Origin: Eutypella sp. D-1
Lineage: Eukaryota; Ascomycota; Sordariomycetes; Xylariales; Diatrypaceae
Assembly (NCBI GenBank): GCA_023313575.1
Contig: JAJTTP010000002.1
Span: forward strand, 3,743,478 to 3,807,477
Length of the DNA: 64,000 nt
Direction: 5' to 3'
The notes under the pieces are model-generated. The model ran no database searches. It was not told the DNA's origin and was given only the letters and a program-made list of their open reading frames with translations. Positions 10,857 to 21,315 of the stretch are shown one piece after another. Within the stretch, counting starts at the first letter, position 1, and each line of letters opens with the position of its first letter. The position numbers were made by a program, and so were the translations under genes.

Positions 10857-11729
10857 CTACGCCTCGATATCCATGGCCATGGTAGCGCCCTTCTCAACAG
10901 CGCCCTCCGCAATCATCGCGCGGCCCTTGGCCCTGACCTCCTTGTCGAGCAAGGCGCGGATGCCTCTGCAGCCGTCGGCGGCAGTGGCCATCATGCCCTC
11001 GAGCCTGGAGAGCTGAACGCGGCTCTCGCAGACGAGGACGGAGACTTTATCGGTGGCGCCGAGGGTGGCTATGGTGAGGGAGGGCAGCTCCTGTTCCTCC
11101 TGGGTATTGAGGTCGACGAGGGGGTCGGCGCTCTGGTCGTTGGCGGCGTAGGAGGAGGTGCTGCCGGCGGTGCAGGCGACGAGGTAGTCGGTCATGGGGA
11201 TGCCGGCATCGACGAGGGCGAGGGTGGAGGCGTTGATGAGGGCGGCGAGCAGGGAGCCGTCCTGCGAGAGCACGTGCAGGCCGATGGAGATGGTGGACCG
11301 CGGCCACAGGTGGATGTGCAGGGTGCCGGCGAGGGCCTTGGAGATGGTGGCCTGGAGTTCCTGTATGCGTTTATCATTCCTGGCCCTCTTCTTCCGGTCC
11401 ACGGAGCTGAAACCAGCAACGACAATATTGACGACAACATCAGCACCGCCGCCGCCACCGCCGCCGCCACCGCCGCCTCCACCGGAGGTCGTCGCGTTCG
11501 AGGCAATCGGGGCAGTACCACCAGTACCACCAGCGCCACCTTTACGTCGACCGTCTTCGCTAGGCCCGGTCACGACGCACATGACCTTGGTGTTGCCCAT
11601 CTCGAGGTAGGAGGAGCCGTCGGCGGCGTCCTGCGTGCGGATCTGGGCATGCAAACGGCGCAGCTCGTTCCATCGTCGGCCATCGACGCGCAGAAGCGCC
11701 AGGTTGTACGTCGAGGTGTCGAGCGGCAT
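10857..11729 (-). CDS. RRP41: Exosome complex component RRP41/Ski6 (RNase PH fold)
   Basis: Single-exon, 290-residue RNase PH-family protein. Rrp41 is one of the six ring subunits of the RNA exosome in nucleus and cytoplasm; in eukaryotes the ring is structural and not phosphorolytic. The start MPLDTSTYNLALLRVDGRRWNELR (given here only in part: VDGRRWNELR) and MGNTKVMCVVTGP are typical of Rrp41 from fungi to humans. Later parts IHLWPRSTISIGLHVL, DGSLLAALINASTLALVDAGIP and LVACTAGS complete the fold. An insertion holds 13 consecutive glycines (residues 83-95), encoded by a GCC/ACC trinucleotide run on the plus strand; it lies in a surface loop between strands. A long GC-rich open frame on the opposite strand (10740-11801) is only the antisense shadow of this gene. 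Confidence 0.95.
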   Translation of the reverse strand: MPLDTSTYNLALLRVDGRRWNELRRLHAQIRTQDAADGSSYLEMGNTKVMCVVTGPSEDGRRKGGAGGTGGTAPIASNATTSGGGGGGGGGGGGGADVVVNIVVAGFSSVDRKKRARNDKRIQELQATISKALAGTLHIHLWPRSTISIGLHVLSQDGSLLAALINASTLALVDAGIPMTDYLVACTAGSTSSYAANDQSADPLVDLNTQEEQELPSLTIATLGATDKVSVLVCESRVQLSRLEGMMATAADGCRGIRALLDKEVRAKGRAMIAEGAVEKGATMAMDIEA

Positions 11730-12413
11730 TGCGACGTAGATGAAGAGGTAGATGTAGATGTAGTGGTGGTGATGCGAAGGCGAGTGGTAGTAGAAGAATA
11801 AAAAGAAAAAGAAAAAAACATGAGTGCAACTGGTTTCTTGCAGTGGTGGGGATCCTTGGCACTCTTGGCAATTATAATGGGTTTACCGGATTATGTACTA
11901 CCACTTAAGTACATATGTAGGTAGTGTGTACATGCCCCACTGTAACCCTACTGTACTTATAACCTACCACCCCACCGGGGCCACCTGGCGGAAGAGACTA
12001 ACCTGGAATTAACTGGTCTGACAACTAGGAACACCAGAATTCAGTGCCAATACCACTATTCCTAAAGTTCGTTAGAACCCCAAGTCCGTCAATCCCCGAA
12101 GCTTGTTACCCCCAAAGTCCAAAGTATTCTGAGCGGGCGGATGCTGGAAGCTGTCCCACTGTTTTCCTGCAAGCATGTCCGTACGCAATTCATCCTCGAT
12201 ATGAATGGCTTCGTCTTGATGATCCTCGTCGTCATCCCCTATTGATGCAGTCTCTTCCCGTTCCCTACATATCGTCATTGTCGGGCTGATGCAAGTACCG
12301 TGCAAGTCATCCCATTGTTGCGCGTCGCCTATCTTCTCGTATATGTATTTTAGAAACTCTTCCCAACTCCGGTACCACCTGATGAAACATCCCTGACTTA
12401 CCCTACATTCTGT
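11730..12413. other. Intergenic region upstream of RRP41 and downstream of the first P450
   Basis: It holds the RRP41 promoter side, with (TAGATG)-like repeats at about 11735-11770, and the 3' flank of the P450 ending at 12414. Open frames at 12044-12305 overlap each other on both strands and show no domain. This gap marks the change from housekeeping genes to secondary-metabolism genes. Confidence 0.45.
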
Positions 12414-14061
12414 CTAGAACGCCCTTGGAATTTTTTGTTCTTCTTTACGGCGGCGTACTTGAACTCTCGGCGTGTTGTCGGCAAAGACATCGGTGCCAAC
12501 TATCCTGACGCGGCTCTTGTCTCCACCAATAAATTCGATATCATACTTGAAGAGGATATGCGCCAACATAATCTTCAGCTCATGGGCCGCAAAAAAGCGG
12601 CCTGGGCATGCGTGTTTGCCCAATCCAAAAGCGATGTGGTTTTTCGTGGCTGAGACAAGTTGAGCTTGCTGTTCTTGGCCTGATTGCACCCGAAGATTGT
12701 AGAATCTGTATGGGTCCCACTGTTTTGCGTTATGGTATGTCTTATCGCTCCGCATCATGTCCGTGATGACTGATGTCTGTGAGCCTTTGGGAATAGTTAC
12801 CCCGTTCGGCAGTGTCGCATCCTCTTTGACGTATCGATTCATGATAGCGAGTGCCACCCCATCCAGCCGCTGGGTTTCCTTGAGGATGCTGTCAAGCAGC
12901 TGCATGTGGTAAACGCCAGTTTTGTTGAGGCCGTGTGTTGAAATCGCGTTCATGATTTCCTGACGGACCTCGTCCATGACCTTTGGATGCTCGGCAAGCC
13001 TGCTAGTGGTCTTGAACAGCAGGTCTCCTGTCGTATGGATGGCAGCCAGTGCTAGACCAGCCTGTGCCACGACCTCGTCGTATTCACGGTCGCCCGCTTG
13101 TTCATGGTACCATTCCAGGGCATCCTCGTGGATTCCTTTGCCTCCATTCGCAGCCCTCTCACGTCGGCGCTGAGCGATGATTGGATTCAAGATTTGGTAT
13201 GCTTCGCGCATTGATGCCCGTACACGCTTTGCACGAGTGTTGAACCATTGCATAACCCAACGAACGGGCAGAGAATACCTACCCAGTTCCTTGGACGCCA
13301 TGAATGTGTCAACAGTATACGTGACACTGAGTCGCAACCAATCTGGATTGCGAGATAACTCAGGTCCAACGAAGACTCGGGCTGTAACCCTCGATACCAT
13401 GGAGAGTATTGTTTTCTGTAGTGGAATTTCATGAAATGCCATTTCTTCGCCCCATTGGTTGCTAAGGACATCCGCCATCGTGTCTGAGATAGTGCCGCTC
13501 AAGCGATCGATAGTTTGTGCGAGCTTCTTCTGCACCACCTCAATTGCGATGCCTGACTTGAGCAAGGATCCAAAGGGTTCGAATCCTGGCAGATAGCCCA
13601 TCATATCCTTTCAGAATGTTAGCATACATGATCAAGGCGCACGTTCGTTGTTCCAACATTACCCTATGGGCGAACTCTGTGAAGCTGAAACGCTTGTCGT
13701 TCTTGATGTACTCGGCGTAGTACGACGGGAGGTATGTCATGATCTTGCGATCAGTGACAACGCAAAATGGACCGTCAGTCTTCAATATTGGGTTAGTTAA
13801 ATACGCTCATCTCGTTGCATAGTCAGGATTTGAGTTGGATAAATGGTTTACCTGCTTTTGCCCTTCCAACAACAGTTCAGCTGCATTGGCCATAAACCGT
13901 TTCCTTGCATTCATCCATGTCCAATCTCCCTTTTCCACATTGATGACGGGAAAGTTGCGAGATGCAGTAAAGCTCCCCACAACCCAAGACGAAGCAAAAG
14001 CAATGAGCAGAGATAAAATTAAAATATACGGAACAACTAGTGGCTCGGAGTTTAGAGACAT
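12414..14061 (-). CDS. Cytochrome P450 monooxygenase (ent-kaurene oxidase-like type), P450-1
   Basis: Three exons, 13852-14061, 13663-13779 and 12414-13607, keep phase and give 506 residues. The N-terminus is a membrane anchor (PYILILSLLIAFASSWVVG), so it should sit on the ER. Other motifs are LPGFEPF, the I-helix AAIHTTGDLL, the K-helix ExxR in KETQR, DPYRFYNLR, and the heme loop FGLGKHACPGRFFA with the ligand near Cys443. This HACPGRFFA type is common in fungal P450s grouped with ent-kaurene oxidases, many of which hydroxylate terpenes or meroterpenes. It is divergently paired with the cupin gene across about 730 bp. It resembles the P450s at 43344-45287 and 50168-52080 on the other side of the repeat block. 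The substrate is unknown. Confidence 0.92.
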
Positions 14062-14791
14062 TGCGATTGGTCTTGGTATATCCTGTGGTGAAGAACACGT
14101 CGTCTTTTACGGCGTTGGCGTTAGGTAAGTTGCATATCCTAGATGTGGGAATGGCTGCGAATAGAATCAAGCCAAATCATGTTTTTCAAAGCACTGTACG
14201 CCGGCCGTGACTTTTTCGCTGCACGAAAAATTCCAAGATGATAACAAAATGTGTAATTTATTTCGTAGACCTTGATTGGTTTCGATCAATTGCGGTATCC
14301 CTTTCAAGACCTCCCTGACCCGAGGCTGCGTACCTACAATGGTATGACAACGAATAATAAGCACTAAGAGATGGATCAGACACACTAGAGTATGCATAAG
14401 CATGCTTCATATACCTGAGGGCTAATCTCGATTAACCAATAGCTTACCATAACCATCTAGAAGTCGGGGCCTCTCAATATATGGACATGTAACTCACTGA
14501 ATTGCTCTGAGCTGACAGTTCTCGGGATCTCATTTCAGCCCGTTTTGAAAGATAGGAGCTTAGGAAGTTAAGGATGCTTCTTGGTCATCAAGTTTAGCAG
14601 ATCATCCAGGGGCTGAGAAAAGCACGTACGAATAATAAGCGCGAAGCCTATTCCTTCACATTGCTTCAAGTACACGCTGCAGCTCTAACGCAAGATTACA
14701 TCGTTTAGATTCCGATGGTGTGATAAATAGAAGGGAGCTTCACAACTACCAGATCGAAACATAGGGAGCGTCACAAGATACCATCGCACTC
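14062..14791. promoter_or_regulatory. Shared upstream region of P450-1 and the cupin gene
   Basis: 730 bp between two divergent start codons, suggesting co-regulation. A candidate TATA-like stretch (GATAAATAG) lies about 75 bp before the cupin ATG. No specific binding palindrome is recognised. Confidence 0.4.
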
Positions 14792-15370
14792 ATGCCGACA
14801 GCCACCCCATCAGACGACACTCCGGTGCCCCCTAACAGGCTCCCGGCACCAAGCCGTGTTATCACGACACACTCTGATCTCGGGAAGTCCGTCTTTGACA
14901 AGACGCTGCCCCGTGAGGTCCCTGTCCAGGTCCTCGACCCCCGCGCCTATGCGGCGCTGACCTACGTAACTACCATTCCCGCGACACTAACCGGCGATGA
15001 CGTCGACCTGCGCACCTACACCAACCTCCTCCAAGACCCACCTGGACTGACAATTCCCAATGCGGCCGTTCTACGCACCTACGACATGGCCCCGGGTGTT
15101 GCGTCGCCGCTGCACCGCACCACATCCATCGATTTCCTGGTTGTGTTGAACGGGGAGATGGAGTTGACGCTGGATTCAGGGGAGGTGCAGAAGATTAGGG
15201 CAGGAGAAGTGGTGATCCAGCGTGGAACGATGCACTCTTGGAAGAATGTAAGCGATGACTGGTCGCGAATGCTCGCCGTGACCATCCCTGTGAACAAGTT
15301 GGTAGTGGGTGGTGAGGCGAGAGGAGAGGACTTAGGTGGAATCAGAGGTTTAAAGGATTCGGAGCGGTAA
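14792..15370 (+). CDS. Small cupin-domain protein
   Basis: A 192-residue, single-exon protein with one conserved beta-barrel cupin domain at about residues 95-175. Cupin motif 1 reads PLHRTTSIDFLVVLNGEMEL, where His108 is kept but the second histidine of the usual HxH is Thr110. Motif 2 reads GEVVIQRGTMHSW with His148. The metal site is therefore incomplete by the classical rule, as in many fungal cluster-associated cupins; function could be isomerisation, dehydration or none. The gene is divergent from P450-1 and near the MFS/acyltransferase pair, which suggests a role in the same pathway. No signal peptide is evident. I cannot name a reaction. Confidence 0.82.
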   Translation: MPTATPSDDTPVPPNRLPAPSRVITTHSDLGKSVFDKTLPREVPVQVLDPRAYAALTYVTTIPATLTGDDVDLRTYTNLLQDPPGLTIPNAAVLRTYDMAPGVASPLHRTTSIDFLVVLNGEMELTLDSGEVQKIRAGEVVIQRGTMHSWKNVSDDWSRMLAVTIPVNKLVVGGEARGEDLGGIRGLKDSER

Positions 15371-16407
15371 TTTAGCAGCGCAAAGTTCATTGTACAGAAA
15401 TACTTTCGTACGATGGACTAGTAGCTAGGTACTCTATGGCACGCTGCAGGGACGCGTAACCCTCGCGCAACAAGTCATACCCGAAAGAGCCATCTGGGAT
15501 GTGTATAAATAGCAGGATAGATGGTTTAGAAGTATACCAGAAATCAGTCGTTGAACGGACTGTTGAGTTGAAGGCCAAGACTGAGACATCGAGACCGTCG
15601 TGTATATAAGAGACGTCTTCCTCCCACTATGTAGATAGCTGAACCTTCAAGTCAATTAAGTCATATTCTCCAGTTAACACGGACTACACCCTGCCCTCAG
15701 CTACCTTCTAACTCCTTCACTCCATGACTGTTAAAATGGAGGATATTACTTGATTGGCTTGAAGGTTTAGCTACTTCTACATACATAAGTAGTGGGAGAA
15801 AGACGTCTCTTATACACATGACGGTCTTGGTGTCTCAGGCTTCACCTTTACTTCAGCAGTGACCAACCCCTCCAATAGTGGCTCTAAGCCCCAGAGAGCC
15901 CATGCAGCTAATCTGGGAGAGAGACTTGATGTGCATTAGTACGGGATGGTCACAAGGCCATCTACTATCCAATTTAAGCTAAATGGAGTGTGTGGGGATA
16001 GCTCATCGTCTCGGTGGGCTACTAAGTCCAGTATTAGCCATCTAATAATGATCCACGATAAACTGACCTGTAGATTCATCTTTAGGAAAAGCATAGACAT
16101 CTGACTGCCGAAGTACTTGGACTCTGTCTAAAACAAATAATTACAAGATGTTACGTTCCAGAGATCGCAAATCGTAGATGGTGAAAAATCTAGGTTGGCA
16201 TAGATAGGAACGAAATCTCTAGATACAGAATGTGGTGTGCCCCCTACTTATACACCTTCGCGAACCCCGGACTTAAGGTGACCCGTTCCACTATAACCGA
16301 TCCTCCCTATTCTCGAATAGCGCTCACCCTAGTGAGGCTCAACTAAATCGTGACACATTCGGACTCTACACCGTAAGCCATCACCTGCTCCAAGCAAATT
16401 TGCCTTT
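15371..16407. other. Gene-free interval between the cupin and MFS genes
   Basis: 1.04 kb that contains the MITE-like element at 15577-15842 and, apart from that, the 3' flanks of two convergent genes. I see no other gene. Confidence 0.5.
15577..15842. mobile_element. MITE-like element with ~80-bp terminal inverted repeats
   Basis: The left arm (about 15577-15658) and the right arm (about 15750-15842) are inverted copies of one another. Each carries GAGACGTCTT/AAGACGTCTC, CTCCCACTA/TAGTGGGAG, GACCGTC/GACGGTC, and a GAACCTTCAAG/CTTGAAGGTTT segment. The ~90-bp centre is unrelated. The element is about 266 bp, with no coding capacity and no clear target duplication. A single-arm relative lies at 45377-45458. 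The size and structure fit a non-autonomous DNA transposon. Confidence 0.75.
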
Positions 16408-18226
16408 CTATACTCCGCTAGTACTTGGAGGCTTTTTGGTCTTCGTCTTCAGGCCATAATCAGACTGATGCGTCTTTCTGAGCTTGTATTCCTTCTGCAA
16501 AAATGTGAGAGCGAAGCAAAGGCTTGATAATCCGACGCCGACCTGGAATACGAGCTTGAGGCTGTCCGTGAATATTTCAATCACTTGCTCTCGAGACTGC
16601 TCTGGTAATACCATGATCAGATCAGCGGAAGCAAATGAATACCCATTGCCGTGGGAGAGCCTGGTACGAAGTGAAGGATCCGACACACGCTCCCCGACGA
16701 GGGATCCAAATCGGGAATTGAAAATCGCGGCTGGCACAGAAATTCCCCATACGCCACCAAACTCCCTAAAAAACCCCCAAGTCGAGGTTGCTGGGCCACG
16801 GAGCTTTTCCTCAACGCTGGCCTGGACCGCTGGAAGAGTCGAGGTCATTAGCTGGCCCAGGCCAATGGACCACACGCACTGACACACTACCACGACGGCG
16901 ATGGAAGTGTTATCATTGAACATAGTAAAGAGCCCGTAGCCGACAAACATCAGTGCGAATCCCACGATGTGGAAGATCTTGTACTTCCCGAAACGCGTGA
17001 TGACTAGCCCAGTCACGATGGCGAGGGGGAGTGGTAGGAGGACTGAAGGCAAGAGTAGTACGCCGGCAATTTCGGCACTCTGCAGGAGCACACCCTGAAA
17101 GTAAACAGGCAGATAATATGTGGTCCAGATGGCGAACATGAATTGCATGAATGCTAGGAAGAGATTAATGTCAGTGGAGTAGGTTTTGAAGATAACCGTG
17201 TAGACAGTGGGCTCGCGGACCCAGGGTGACCAGCTTTCATAGACCATGGCACCGACCAGACCACAGAGGCCGATGATAAGGAGACTAAGGACTTGAGCCG
17301 ACGTCCAGGCGTACTCTGCACCACCCCACGAAAGAGATATAAGCGTCACCGCTGTGGAGGCGACGATAAGTGCATTCCCGATATAGTCAATCCGTTTGAT
17401 CTTTTCCATGAAGGTCTGCTTAGTTGAATATTCAACCAGTAGCAGGAAATACATCATGACCAGAGTTGCTCCGCCTATGGGGAGGTTGATCCAAAAAACC
17501 TGTATGACTTATTAGCCACCGCTTCTTCGTCGCTTAGATTGGTGTTTCACCCAGCGCCAAGAGATATGCTGCACCATAATGCCGCCCAGGAAAGGTCCTA
17601 TGGCGGTGCCCAAAGATAGCGCGCCGAAAAGATAACCGACATATGTGGGCACTTCGCGTGGGGAGACAAGGTCGCTGATAATCAGTTGACCGATGATGGT
17701 CATGCCGCCGCCACCGAGCCCCTGTACACCACGACCAGCAATCATCGTGGGAGTCGAATCTGCACCGCCCGAGATACCACTACCCAAAGTGAAAAGCGCA
17801 ACGGCTGCGATTAGGGGCCACCGACGCCCGGTCACAGCGGCCAGTTGGCCCCAGAACGGGATGAAGGCGGTTCTGGAAAGGCCATGATATGGTCAGGGCG
17901 ATATAATCCTTGGCAATCAGAAGGTGAATGGAAGAAACTTACTTGCACAGAAGGTAGGCATTGACAAACCACACATAAGCACCCCCAGCATTAAGTGCGT
18001 CGACAATGTAGGGAAGGGCGGACGATATGATGGTGCTCTCAATAGCGGCCATGAAGGTTGATACCAGTAGTGGAATCATGACGGCCCATAATCGCCATTT
18101 ACTTTCTGTACGCGGACGCTCAGGTGCAGGTGACTGTAGGCTTGGTAAATTATCGCGCGATAAGAACAGTTCAGCGTCGGAGACAGGCTGAAGGTCGCCA
18201 TGAGCTACCGCCACTATCTTTGCCAT
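16408..18226 (-). CDS. MFS drug:H+ antiporter-type efflux pump (14-TM, DHA2-like)
   Basis: Three exons, 17943-18226, 17551-17872 and 16408-17499, keep phase and give 565 residues. The N-terminal ~45 residues are cytosolic. The first membrane helix starts at WRLWAVMIPLLVSTFMAAIESTI (typical DHA motif region, shown only in part: AAIESTIISSALP). Other matches are WGQLAAVTGRRWPL (the MFS motif-A loop), AGRGVQGLGGGGM, and [23 protein letters not shown] split across the second intron ([13 protein letters not shown]). The length and loop pattern suit a 14-helix plasma-membrane exporter, as commonly found in fungal toxin and antibiotic clusters. It is divergent from the acyltransferase with only 466 bp between the starts, so the two are probably co-expressed. 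Self-protection or export of the cluster product is the likely job. Confidence 0.9.
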
Positions 18227-18692
18227 GTCTACCCGGGGATGGGGAGTAGGAATTCAAGCTCAAAAGTCAGGAAGAGGACCATCACACGGACGCTTTGACG
18301 AATGCTGTGTGCAACGAATTAGGCCCTAAGCTGCCGGCCTGTCCTGAAATGTTAGCTGACGCTGCTACTATAGTAATGGAAATTGGCAGAAGGGCTCCCT
18401 CAAGTAAGCTCTAACACATTTCAGGGGGTTTTCTTCTCCAGCAGTGACATCCAGGGCTGCCAAAAGTAAGCGCTATCCCATAAATTGTCAATCCGAAACG
18501 GAAATGTGGTTACCATGTTAAAAACGAGGGCAGTAGCCATTCGGGGTAGCACAGGCCTCTACGAACCTGTCAGTTACCGAGTAATACATAGTTGGCAGTC
18601 TAGGGAATACTGTAAAGCGAGTCGCACCCGTCTCTACTTCGAAAGAAACAAGATCGGCACAATAGTCACATCATCAACCCAACCGCCATAAC
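18227..18692. promoter_or_regulatory. Bidirectional promoter region of the MFS pump and acyltransferase
   Basis: 466 bp between divergent start codons, a spacing that commonly gives joint control in fungal clusters. No palindromic regulator site stands out by eye. Confidence 0.45.
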
Positions 18693-20186
18693 ATGGAGTT
18701 CGAAAGTAATGTGAAAACCAGCAGTACTACCCCGACGATGACTGAATCATTACACTGGAGACAGACAGCGCCAGGAATATTTCAGAGGGATATCGACCTA
18801 GTCGAGCAATTTTACCTTTCTACACAGCAGGTCAAGTCACCTGCCGTGAACAAAGCCGATTGGCATCTCAATGCCGGAGTCAAGCTCGAATGCTCACGGC
18901 GAGACTTCGTAGGCGATGTGAAAAAAGCCTGGATCAAGACGCGATTCAACTATCCGGGACTGGCAGCGACAGTAGTTGGTTCCAGTTGGATCTATCATAC
19001 GGCAGCCGATTCGACGGAACTCATAGAATGGCTGCACGAGACCTTCCATGTTCACCGCCAGCTGGTAACAGCGCGTGAGCTCATGTCAGAAGACTCGCTG
19101 GTCCCGACGCCTCGCATTGCACTGCACGTTCTCCCAAATACACAGGAGTTACTGATCCAGGGACCACATACTCACTTGGACGGGTTTGGGATCATGAAGA
19201 TGTTTCGCCACATCATAACATGCCTCGTGTCGCTGAGTCCCTCGCCCGGCGATGATTCCCTCCCTGTCCAGTTTGGGAACGAAGGACGAAATTTGGTACC
19301 TCCGATGTCAATAACATGCAAGACGCCACCGTGCTCTGACGAAGATAAGAAAAGGTGGAATGGCCTGATTGAGGATTTTATCGAGCCTAAGCACAAGGTC
19401 TATCTAAATGCCGAGAACCACGCATTGCCACCACGATGCTCGCGTACCCAATGGCTGGTTTTTGATGCACAGAGTACCAAGAAACTCCAGCGAGATGCCC
19501 AGCTTCGCGGCGTCTCCCTCGCGGCTACCATGCAGGGTGCAGTGTCGCTAGCGGCGCGTGAGCACGGGAACAGTGTCGAAACGTCGAAGCGCCACGCCAT
19601 CCAGGCACTGTACAGCGTCCGGGAGTATATAGATCCCTCCATTGCGAACGGAGAGGCTAACATCTCGCCACTTGTCGTGGGCGTCCCAATAACTTATACG
19701 CTACACGACTCTTTCATCGTCATGGTTTCTGAACTCAATACTGCATTGCAAGAGGGTAAGACCGACGGGTTTGGTCTGAAGTGTAGCCACCTCTGGGGTT
19801 CCGATTTGCCAAGAGCCTTTGCAGCGCCCCTGCCCAAGGGAAAGCTGATCCGAGCCGAGCCACAGATGAGCTACGTGGGACATACAGACGCCTATCTCCC
19901 AGAATGGTACGAGGACGAGTTGATCGAAGGATCGTTGACACAGTGTGTAGACTTTTGGGTCTCCCTGGATATGCTCTCGGCCAACGTGTTGAACAGTGTG
20001 TACATCTTCCGTGGAAAATTACATATGGCCCTGGCGTATAATGAAACATATCACAAAGAAGAGAGCATGAGACACTACTTGTTGCTCATCAAGGATTATC
20101 TCGAGAATGGTTTGGATATCAAGACTGAGGCCAGCTTGAGATCGCCAGGGAGAGAGGAATGGATGCCGGAGCCAATGACAATCTAA
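18693..20186 (+). CDS. Tri3-like O-acyltransferase (BAHD/condensation-fold)
   Basis: A 497-residue intronless protein. The HxxxD catalytic motif is present as HTHLDG with His159 and Asp163, the hallmark of CoA-dependent acyltransferases and NRPS condensation-type folds. The lengths before and after the motif, the region SLAATMQGAVSLAAREHG, and the C-terminal CVDFWVSLDMLS resemble fungal 15-O-acetyltransferases such as Tri3 and related hypothetical proteins. The usual second motif DFGWG is here DFWVS. It would esterify a hydroxyl on a small molecule, using an acyl-CoA or a carrier-bound acyl group, in the cytosol. The divergent MFS gene and the nearby P450 place it in the metabolite cluster. 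Whether it uses acetyl-CoA or a PKS product cannot be told. Confidence 0.82.
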   Translation: MEFESNVKTSSTTPTMTESLHWRQTAPGIFQRDIDLVEQFYLSTQQVKSPAVNKADWHLNAGVKLECSRRDFVGDVKKAWIKTRFNYPGLAATVVGSSWIYHTAADSTELIEWLHETFHVHRQLVTARELMSEDSLVPTPRIALHVLPNTQELLIQGPHTHLDGFGIMKMFRHIITCLVSLSPSPGDDSLPVQFGNEGRNLVPPMSITCKTPPCSDEDKKRWNGLIEDFIEPKHKVYLNAENHALPPRCSRTQWLVFDAQSTKKLQRDAQLRGVSLAATMQGAVSLAAREHGNSVETSKRHAIQALYSVREYIDPSIANGEANISPLVVGVPITYTLHDSFIVMVSELNTALQEGKTDGFGLKCSHLWGSDLPRAFAAPLPKGKLIRAEPQMSYVGHTDAYLPEWYEDELIEGSLTQCVDFWVSLDMLSANVLNSVYIFRGKLHMALAYNETYHKEESMRHYLLLIKDYLENGLDIKTEASLRSPGREEWMPEPMTI

Positions 20187-20866
20187 CCTCCTTTTCTGAT
20201 ACGACAATGTATTGTATTTGGTTGGAATAATTCCTGCGGAGGGACGAGGCTGGTCAGTCGCTATAGTTGTTTGACGTCTGAGTAGTCGACATCAGCGCCG
20301 AAGCTCCCGTAGACTGTTTACGACTTCCCTAAGGACGTGACGAGGCTATACATAGGATAATTGCTATTGGAACTGTATCGGTATTATCATGTGAGCTGTG
20401 CCTCCACCTCGTAGTTGCTACTTTCCTACTATGATCTACGGGAGTACAACTACACCTACGGAGGTTGCGGCCAAAAGTAAGTAGCCCCTTAAGACTTAAG
20501 CCGCAGCATGTGTTGGGCCTAAGTAGGGTTAAAGGATTACAAAGCGGTTTAAAAATACAGTACGATACATTTTTGAATGCAAACTGTGGTTGGAGAGCCA
20601 AGAGTACAGTCACCAGAGATCATTGGTAGGGGCGACCCTAGCCCTGTGTATTTGGACGGTCCCTGCTGTTTTCACACCGGACTGTAGAACTTAGATTCTA
20701 GAACATCATTACCACTGCTTTCATTCAACTTGGAATCACTATCCACATACACACCTTTATCTCCTTATCATTATAGTTATCGTATACCTTAAGACCGGTC
20801 TAAAGCTGTTATAATGGGTAAATGCTATAGGCTAATAAAAGCTTTAATAATGATTTTAATAAGGAT
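20187..20866. other. Intergenic flank of the repeat block
   Basis: The 3' flank of the acyltransferase. Base composition becomes AT-rich from about 20750, before the inverted repeat begins at 20867, which suggests RIP leakage into the flank. I see no gene. Confidence 0.5.
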
Positions 20867-20972
20867 ATAAGCCACCTACCCCCTTACGCCTAAACCCCTT
20901 TACGCCGACTTAACTTTAAAAATTATTAACATTATTATAAAAAATTATAAAAGTAAGCGGTTTTAAAATTTA
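20867..20972 (+). repeat. Left terminal inverted repeat of element D
   Basis: Pairs with 37264-37370 in inverted orientation. This left arm shows more T where the right arm has C (for example CCCCCTTACG against CCCCCCTCACG). Confidence 0.75.
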
Positions 20973-21061
20973 TATATTTAAGCTTTTTAAGCTTTTAATA
21001 AAAATATAATTTATTATATAATAATTATAATAATATCGTAATATTAATATAAATATATATT

Positions 21062-21315
21062 TATTACGGTATAAGTTATAACTTATACCAGCTTATATAA
21101 TACGGCCATTTTTATAATAAATAGTATAGCATAATAAATAAATAACGTAATAAAATTTTATAATAAAAAAACGGTAAATTTTAATAATAATATTATATTT
21201 ACGGTCCCGCTTATATTTTAAATAATAAATAAACCTTATTACTTTAATTTATTATTTTTAAGCTATAGCTTAATTTCTAATATAATTTATAAACGTATAT
21301 AATTACGCCGTTATA
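21062..21315. repeat. LTR-like direct repeat, element C, first copy
   Basis: 254 bp. It matches 22682-22780 joined to 36513-36667 along its whole length, with C/T and G/A differences. Confidence 0.8.

Noticed and set aside
10740..11801. 353-codon plus-strand frame opposite RRP41
   Set aside because: Glycine- and valine-rich antisense shadow of a GC-rich conserved gene; RRP41 motifs on the minus strand decide the strand.
12414..20186. A trichothecene (TRI) cluster, because of the Tri3-like acyltransferase and MFS pump
   Set aside because: No trichodiene synthase, TRI6/TRI10 regulator or Tri4-type P450 is present; the families are shared by many clusters.
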